DNA from: Kingdonia uniflora
Lineage: Eukaryota; Streptophyta; Magnoliopsida; Ranunculales; Circaeasteraceae
Reading direction: 5' to 3'
Length of the DNA stretch: 64,000 nt
Assembly: GCA_014058105.1 (NCBI GenBank)
Contig: JACGCM010002318.1
Location: 1 to 64,000 of the forward strand
How positions within the stretch are numbered: position 1 is the stretch's first letter; the number at the start of each line of letters is the position of its first letter. Made by a program: the position numbers and the translations under genes. Under the pieces are notes generated by a model, which saw nothing but the letters and a program-made list of their open reading frames with translations, ran no database searches and had not been told where the DNA came from. Shown piece after piece: positions 57,790 through 64,000 of the stretch.

Positions 57790-59030
57790 GTAATGACATT
57801 CATCACCATTTATCTTGGATGGAAACCTCATTTCCCTTAAGATGTCCAAAAAGATAAGTAGAAGGACCCTGTAGTCATTAAAATTTGGCTATTTTGGACA
57901 CTCCCCAAAACGAGCTGTCTAACGCTAGTTAATGCCATATGATATTACATTTGGACCTGTCAGAGGTTTACGATCATCAAAATCAAGCCATAACAATATT
58001 TTTATGACCATCATTGATAGCTAATCTTGGATTAGTTGGTGTCCAGGAGATAGCTTATTTGTATTTCCTATTTTTGCAGTAATCAATGAATCATAGATAC
58101 ATATTTTCCTTTTTTTATATGACACATCATAAAGTACCTAATGGTTGCCATTCAGATTCCACAGAGGGAATATTAATTTACAATTTTATACTTAAAATCA
58201 AAGCAATGCTCTACAGTAGAATCTCATCCCAAAGACTAGATTTGAATCAAATTTACTTTCTCTGTCAATTCCTTAGTTTTTGGAGAAGACATTATAATCA
58301 TCCACACATTGCTAGCCCTACCATTAACTTGGTTTTCATATACATCCGACACCAAAATCCCTTAATTTTCTGGGCGAGAATAATATTGTGAATCAAAAAA
58401 ATTTCCTCAGGGCAATATGTAAACATTAATAACCTGGGTAAATAGAAAAAGAAAATGATAAATTATAAACAACAAATGATAATATACATGTAGACAAATG
58501 ATAAAAGACCCTAAAACAAGTGATAAAGCTAAGTGAACAGATGATGACATCAGTAGAATCAAATAATATTAATTTAATACCTGACAAATGATAAAGGACA
58601 CTACAATAAATGACAAAAATATAGTATAGCAAAAGATAATATATCAATAGAAAAATATGAACAAAATAAATTACTAATAACATCTAACAAATAACAAAGG
58701 GTATCCTCGTTGTCCAATCATTTCTTTGGACATAAGGTATCAAGAACGTTAAGACAAACAGTTTCTTTCGCCGATCCTCCTATAAATAATATTATTATAG
58801 TCTCTATTCTCAATTGATAATTCATCCTTCATGAGTGACCAAACATGGTCCACCTGGATAATCACATCCTTGGAGATTGGCTTTTGAATAGAAGAATCAA
58901 ATAATATACCATAAAGAAGCGTATCAAGGTGAGCATGCAATAGGTTCATTTTACAAGTCCATGAAAATGTTATCTCATTAATCTCATCATCAGTTAGTTT
59001 ATGATACTTATGTAAGGTCTCCACAAATTT
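57790..59030 (-). pseudogene. Ulp1 (peptidase C48)-like protease domain
   Basis: 59024-58749 reads FDSSIQKPISKDVIIQVDHV and WSLMKDELSIENRDYNNII, resembling the start of plant Ulp1-like domains. A middle exon at 58390-58220 reads VYENQVNGRASNVWMIIMSS. The last part, 58130-57790, reads KKGKYVSIYDSLITAKIGN, then CPK, a stop and PNFNDYRVLLLIFLDILREM. In this family the catalytic Cys follows Asn-Asp (NDCG); here the codon is TAC (57871-57873), giving NDYR. Ulp1-type enzymes cut SUMO or related tags. The stops and the lost Cys make this a pseudogene. AAATGAYAA-bearing introns separate the exons. The assignment rests on motif order. Confidence 0.5.
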
Positions 59031-59439
59031 TGACCCTTACAAAACAAGTTTGAACTAGAGAATTACTTCAGTAATAAGATATGATAAATGATAAAAAATA
59101 AATGTTAAATGATTAAAATCAAACAGATAAATGATAAAAAAAATACAAAGTGGAAAAAACTGCATATTTAAAAGTGCATTCATACGTTCGTCAGCCCAGT
59201 AGCCAATTCTTTTATAATTTTCTCATGGTTTGGCTTTTTCTGTGCAACTTAAGTTCCATCATAATCCTTGTCTTCAACCATAGATACTTTTTTACTCTAT
59301 TCCTCAACTGCTACTTCAGTTGTTTGGTTTCCACCCATTTTTATATAAACAGATTACAAATTAGACTACAAATGATAAGTGAGGTACAATAAATGGAAAA
59401 TAATCATAAACAAATGATAAGTTAGCACAAAAACAATGA

Positions 59440-60370
59440 ATCGTTGAACCAATATTAGTTAAGTACCTTTTTTTCTTGCAAAAGGTAAGCAAATTGCATT
59501 AGAAATAAAGAGAGGCTATAAACATATCCTATAGTCCTCTAAAAAGAAAAGAATAGTATACAGACAACCCTGTAAACATGATGATTCTAGATTACTAATA
59601 TCTGAAATATTCTTGTACCTGGTTCTCTATAGAATGGAGGATCCTTAGCTTTATAAACATCTTCTTCTTCAACTTCTTCCTGGACCACAACTTCAGTTTT
59701 TTGTTTTGCACCCATCTGTAAATTAAAATGACAAGATAGAGACAAGAAATGGTAAAGTAATAAGAAACAAATGATAAAGGCTGCACAAAACAAATGAACA
59801 ATTGAACCAATGTTAGTTCAAAATCTCATTGGCTTCATGAGCATCTTTTTTTCTTCAACTCCTACCTGAACTACTATAGTTGTTTGTTTTGCATCAATCT
59901 GTAAAATAAGATAGATACAACAAATGGTAAAGTAATCAGAAATAAATGATAAGATAGATCTAACAAAATGGTAAAAATATATGAAACAACAAGGTAACAC
60001 AAAACAAATGGTATATTGAACCAATGTTAGTTAAATACCCCCTTGGCTTCATGAACATCTTTAGCTTTTTCAAAATCATCTTTTTCTTTAGGTTCTTCCT
60101 GAATCTCTACAACGGTATGCTACTTGGCCTACACCCTCCTTAGTCTGTACAAAAAAATGGTAAAGATAGAAAAAAAAATGATTAGGATAGGTCAATAAAT
60201 GTTATGGATAGCTAAAAATAATGTTAGTTAAATACCTTCTTAGTATCTTCTTCTTGAACAGCTTCAGGTTTCTCTTCTTGAACAGATTTAACTTTCTCAT
60301 CATCACTTTCTTTTTAGATTCTTTCTAATCATCATCTTTTTCTTTAGCTTCTTCCTATACACCCTTCTGT
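59440..60370 (-). repeat. Array of repeated small Glu/Lys-rich exons
   Basis: Four or more related modules lie in tandem (about 59640-59720, 59815-59905, 60035-60145 and 60225-60345). Each begins, on the plus strand, near AATGTTAGTTAAATACC and encodes on the minus strand a segment like GAKQKTEVVVQEEVEEEDVY or DAKQTTIVVQVGVEEKKML. Each is separated by an intron with AAATGGTAAAG or AAATGATAAG motifs. This looks like exon multiplication inside the Ulp1-type gene. Confidence 0.6.
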
Positions 60371-60479
60371 TAAATTCACATACTACAAATGAAATTGCAA
60401 AAAATGGCAAGCAAACTGCAAAGAAATGGTAATAAAACTATAAACAATTGATAAGATTAGAGGAAAAAAAAAAGGTTGA

Positions 60480-61345
60480 CGATTGATACCTCTTCAAGGT
60501 TACCACCATATTCAGAAGATATAGCATTCATATTCACCTCCTTCCTTTACCTATAAATCTTTTTTCCCTCTACTCCCTCTATTACCTCTCCTTCCATATT
60601 AGTTTGGTCTTCGGGGGCAATTTTAATCTGATAATTAATAAATTATTGAAAAGGGATAAGTACCATGCAAACAAATGATAAAACCAGCTGAATTAGATAG
60701 TAAAAGGTATGCAGAGAAATGATTAAAGATATGCTGATAAAAGAGTATTTGAACCTGCTTAATCAAATTTTCTTGAGTATCCCTGGATGGAATTTTATTA
60801 GACTTTGACTTTGGCTTTGTCGCCGATCTCCCCCTCGGCCCTCAATTACACTTTTTGGGGGGATTAAGAACTTCAAATTGATCAGTGGGTCATTATCGAT
60901 TTGTTTATCAGTGATAGCTTTTGATACATTATCGATTTGTTCATCAGTGATAGCTTTTTTGTTGATGCCTCCAACCTGAACATCAATTCTTTTAGCCATA
61001 TTGATATTCTTGTTACCATTAGTCTTTTGATGTCTTTTTTTTCCATCAACTTTATCCCTCAACTTCTCAACTTCTTTCCCATTTCTCTTACTTTTTTGCA
61101 TCTCTTCAAGTTTGAGATTCTTTTGTTGTGCCTATTTTTGCCGTGTTTTCAGTCCTGCCTTCTTTCTTTTCCCATCATTTTTCTCATCACTTACTTCTTC
61201 TTTTAGAATTTGGCGAATGAGGACTAACTCCAGGTCTGCTACCTCTAGATCTACTACCTCCAACTGTACTACCTCCAGGTGTATACACGCTCTTAAATTT
61301 TACTTTGATTCTGCAATTGATGGCATAGTTGAAACATGCTAGGGG
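60480..61345 (-). pseudogene. Lys-rich middle exons of the Ulp1-type gene
   Basis: 61101-60763 is one frame, MQKSKRNGKEVEKLRDKVDG, then KKAITDEQIDNVSKAITDKQ, a direct repeat of about 14 residues, and a basic tail PKSVIEGRGGDRR. It looks like a charged, disordered linker. 61210-61330 on the minus strand reads a Val/Gln-rich repeat (VVQLEVVDLEVADLELVL). Neither resembles a known domain. Their place between the DUF1985-like and C48-like parts suits the linker of such proteins. Confidence 0.45.
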
Positions 61346-61744
61346 GTCATAAAATTAGAGATACATTTATTGAAAGTACAAATAAACTATGGTATGAAGC
61401 ATACCTCAACCATTCCTTCACATAAAGTAGCTCCCATAATAACTTTAATCTCATGTTCAAGTACTTCGAGTTCATTTTTCTAATAGATATCTTTACAATG
61501 ATAAAAATCATTCATACAACTGAAAAAAAGTGATTTAGAAATGATAGACAACAACAATTTACAAATGACAAGAAGAAACTTAAAAATAATATAAATCTTT
61601 CATACAAATGACAAAAATCGCTTCGACAAATGACACAAAATGACATAGAGTTTCTACAAATGACAAAAAGTAATTTCACAAATGACAAAACAATGAAACA
61701 AACTACAAATGATAATGAATAATGCATACAAATCGCAAGAGTAA

Positions 61745-62640
61745 GAAAGAAAGTTTACCATGGCCTCTTGTACAAGTTCTAGTGCATATCAGTCTCAAAC
61801 GGCTCCAAAGCTAATGCCACCAATTTGGGATTAGAAAAAAATCCTTTTAAACGTCACAATTTGATGTTGCTTAAAGGACGCCATCCTACATCCTTGTAGC
61901 TTATGGACCAAATATTTGGTGCCTCAATTCTTGGGAACTTCAGATCAGGAATACTGAGTAAAATCGATATCATCACAACCTAGGTACATCTGTGCAGTGA
62001 TAAAGCTTTGTCTAATTTTTTACAATTAGTCGATCGATAATCGACAAACTCCACTATTTGACTCAACAAAAATGTATAGAGTTATTGACGCTAGAGGAAT
62101 TGGTTGAGCTTCTCTAGATCATCTACCAAATCAACATACTTTACCTCTACATTTTTCCCCTTGTTCAGGAGGACAAATGATAGCAGAATGTTTAACAAAA
62201 TTTATTAAAGAGAATCATCTGCAAAACAAAACCACAAAACCATTTAGTGTCAAAAAATGAAAAATCACTGACAAAGAATGGGGAAACAAATGACAAAAAA
62301 TGGGAAACCAATGACAAGACAAAAGTAATGATAAAACAATACCAACAAATGAAAAATAATGTTAAAACGGTGACCTATTTAGGATATCAAAACCATGTGA
62401 CAAAAACAATATAGACAAATGATAGAAAAGGACCTAACAAATGATAAATTTGAATCTTACCCATGATAGTTTTCCAATTTTGCTTGTTTTTGTGCTGTCA
62501 CAATTTCATTTAATGCATAAGTTTTATTCTTCTTGGGGAAGTGCCTAATCTTTTATCCTGAACTCAGCGACATGCTCAGGATTAACAAATACGAAATCAT
62601 TGTGAATATGAGAAACATGTAACCCTAAAATCAGACCAAA
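61745..62640 (-). pseudogene. DUF1985-like N-terminal region of the Ulp1-type gene
   Basis: An exon at about 62560-62465 reads LCIK, a stop, NCDSTKTSKIGKLSW, or in the neighbouring frame ALNEIVTAQKQAKLENYHG, ending at a splice donor (GGTAAGATT). The next exon, 62170-61760, reads VKYVDLVDDLEKLNQFL, later KALSLHRCTQVVMI (one stop within) and LKFPRIEAPNIWSISYKDVG. The DLVDDLEKLN block followed by a short aromatic region resembles the DUF1985 domain found before Ulp1 domains in plant MULE-encoded proteins. Stops break it. The AAATGAYAA motif fills 62220-62450 but not the exon. Confidence 0.4.
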
Positions 62641-62859
62641 CAAGAATGTACTTTATTTAAATTATCCCCCCCCCCCTTAAATTTAAACTTTATATCATGG
62701 AGATGATGATGAAATATTTTCACAACCAACGTTGACATCGCCGCTATTGGATCAATCAACATTAATGGTACAAAATAGGTGGTACGTAGAACACCATCCC
62801 CTTGTCTGGCAGAGCTATACACATTTTGTTCAGCCCCAATTGTGTACACTGTGATGTAT

Positions 62860-63489
62860 AATTTTAAGCATTGGTTGTTTTCATTTTTTCTTGATCTTCC
62901 TGTGGTCGTTTTTCCTCATGAGATTGTTGGTCCTCTTATTGAGATTGTTCGTCATCTTCTTGACATTTCTCATTACCTACTTCTTTATCAACCTTCTTCT
63001 AGATTGTGAATAGAGTAACTTAAATGAAAGCAAAGAACAAAATAGCATTTAATCAAACATTTGATAGGTAGAAATGAGACATAATTTCTATATTCGCAGA
63101 CCATACTAAAATTACAAAGAGAGAGAAAAACAAAGACGATCAGAAACCTACCAAAACTGACAATTGAGTGAAAAAATGGCTATTGCGGTTGTTGAGAGCT
63201 CATAAGTGAAATGGTTTGATGAGAATCGGGACGGTTTTCTCACTCGTGCGTGTGTGATTAGAAGAAATTATGAATTAGGCCATTTTTGGCACTAAAACTT
63301 ATCTCCCCATATGAATCGCACATGACTAAGAAACTCAACCGTCTAACCTTACCTACCCCTAAAAAAATGGCAAATAATAGTATATAATGTGACAGAGTTT
63401 TGGCTTACAAATGGCAAATTTGTTTAAAGGCGTGACACTTGACGAGAATAGGTAATGACACATATATATTGATTAATTAAATAAATGAA
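62860..63489. other. Right flank of the putative MULE
   Basis: Includes a pyrimidine-rich stretch (62870-63000), a minus-strand leader-like segment and the candidate right terminal region with GTGACAGAGTTTTGGC at 63390-63405. A run of about 13 cytosines lies at 62666-62678. No gene is recognised. Confidence 0.35.
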
Positions 63490-64000
63490 ATATGTACACG
63501 TGCTCTAATAGCCTAGTTCTAGGATTTGGACTTAGCCTTTATACCAAATGTGTAGTAGCCTACTCGCAGCCTTTGACCATTGAAGCCCACTTAGCAGCCT
63601 ACTCGAATATATCAAAGCCTACTCGATCCCTACAACGGATTTCCTAGAGATCCCCTGAAGATGAAGCTTCGATACCTGATAAAGCCTCGAGGATGGACTA
63701 ACACATCGCAACAGTTACCCATCGACCATATCTACACATGGTCGAAATACGATGGGACAGGCATTAAGCTCACCAGACAAGCTGGCGCAATAATTAGTCT
63801 TTACAGCTACAGTGACAGGCCGACCACTGCGCCACAGTGCCAAAGTATAGAGACACATCCGACAGCTGTCATAGTGACTATACAGACATGACCGAGGCCC
63901 ATACTCTGCCGGGATTTCCTAATAGTAATCATGTAAACCTGACCCACACTTGGTGACTCAGCTTCCTATGATTCTATAAATAGAGGAGAGGGGAAACCAA
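63490..64000 (+). mobile_element. Probable LTR start (U3 and TATA) cut by the window edge
   Basis: Base composition changes sharply to about half G+C. The text has short repeats AGCCTACTCG (63560, 63589, 63617) and ends with CTATAAATAGAGGAGAGGGG, a strong TATA box (63975-63982) about 18 bases before the end. No coding sequence is convincing; the open frame at 63661-63891 is probably incidental. This pattern fits the U3/R part of a plant Gypsy LTR in plus orientation, but the partner LTR is outside the window. Confidence 0.4.

Larger units (their letters stand above)
56981..63440. mobile_element. Putative Mutator-like element carrying a Ulp1-type gene
   Basis: The boundaries are set by sequence texture: a short motif of the type AAATGAYAA occurs from 57010 to 63420 and not outside. 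The left end has two 85-bp-spaced copies of TATGGYAAAA, each followed by RTGTCAYARAATGACC (56981 and 57066). The right end, inverted, reads GCCAAAACTCTGTCACAT (63389-63409), partly matching GGCAAAAGACCTGTCACAG. The ends are imperfect and no 9-bp target duplication was found. The content, a Ulp1 protease-like gene with a DUF1985-like N-terminus, is typical of a plant MULE subgroup. Confidence 0.45.

Noticed and set aside
57000..62460. CRISPR-like array from the repeated AAATGATAAA motif
   Set aside because: The repeats are short, diverged and irregularly spaced, and the context is a plant nuclear transposon.
63661..63891. A 76-codon plus-strand frame as a gene
   Set aside because: It lies in LTR-like U3 sequence and shows no domain or start context.

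Overview
The window is nuclear DNA from a flowering plant, very probably a eudicot. It is AT-rich, has plant-type introns and plant gene families (a CKI1-like histidine kinase, an F-box protein, a peroxisomal thiolase fragment), and holds a dense nested set of plant transposable elements. I see no intact host protein-coding gene, no rRNA or tRNA gene and no CRISPR array. Almost everything recognisable is a transposable element or a gene broken by one. The species cannot be named from the sequence.

Layout. 1-4358 has no recognisable gene. 4359-6926 is a solo Gypsy LTR (+). 7480-8262 is a decayed Copia-type gag fragment (-). 9160-10705 holds diverged repeats and a DNA-transposon-like scrap. 11694-16122 is Copia element A (-), which lost its reverse transcriptase by deletion and carries a 5'-truncated LINE (14161-15364, +) in its gag. 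16300-17740 holds exon-like host fragments, one resembling 3-ketoacyl-CoA thiolase. 18452-18890 looks like a CACTA subterminal region.

21104-32965 is one CKI1-like hybrid histidine kinase gene (-), now a pseudogene. It is cut by three insertions: Copia element B (21707-26613, target duplication ACTTG), a Harbinger-type MITE (28192-28675) and a solo Gypsy LTR (about 29440-32774). The kinase reading frame resumes across each of them. It also carries many stop codons, and its phospho-acceptor histidine is replaced by tyrosine. 34425-35180 is an F-box-associated-domain pseudogene (+).

36831-56970 is an older Copia element C (-). Its 3' LTR is split by a 7.6-kb CACTA transposon (37019-44619, target duplication TAA). 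Its reverse transcriptase is split by a chromovirus-like Gypsy element (46708-55088, target duplication CCAGG). The CACTA element encodes a TNPA/Transposase_24-like product and holds a LINE fragment. From about 56981 to 63440 lies a probable Mutator-like element with a decayed Ulp1 (C48) protease-like gene. It has small repeated exons, and a short AAATGAYAA motif recurs through its introns and ends. The right edge (about 63490-64000) looks like the U3 and TATA part of another LTR, cut by the window end.

How the parts relate: the retroelements, CACTA element, MITE and putative MULE are competing mobile DNA, not a pathway. The insertion order can be read from the nesting. The kinase gene predates Copia B, the MITE and the solo LTR. 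Copia C predates both the CACTA element and the Gypsy element. Copia A predates the LINE.
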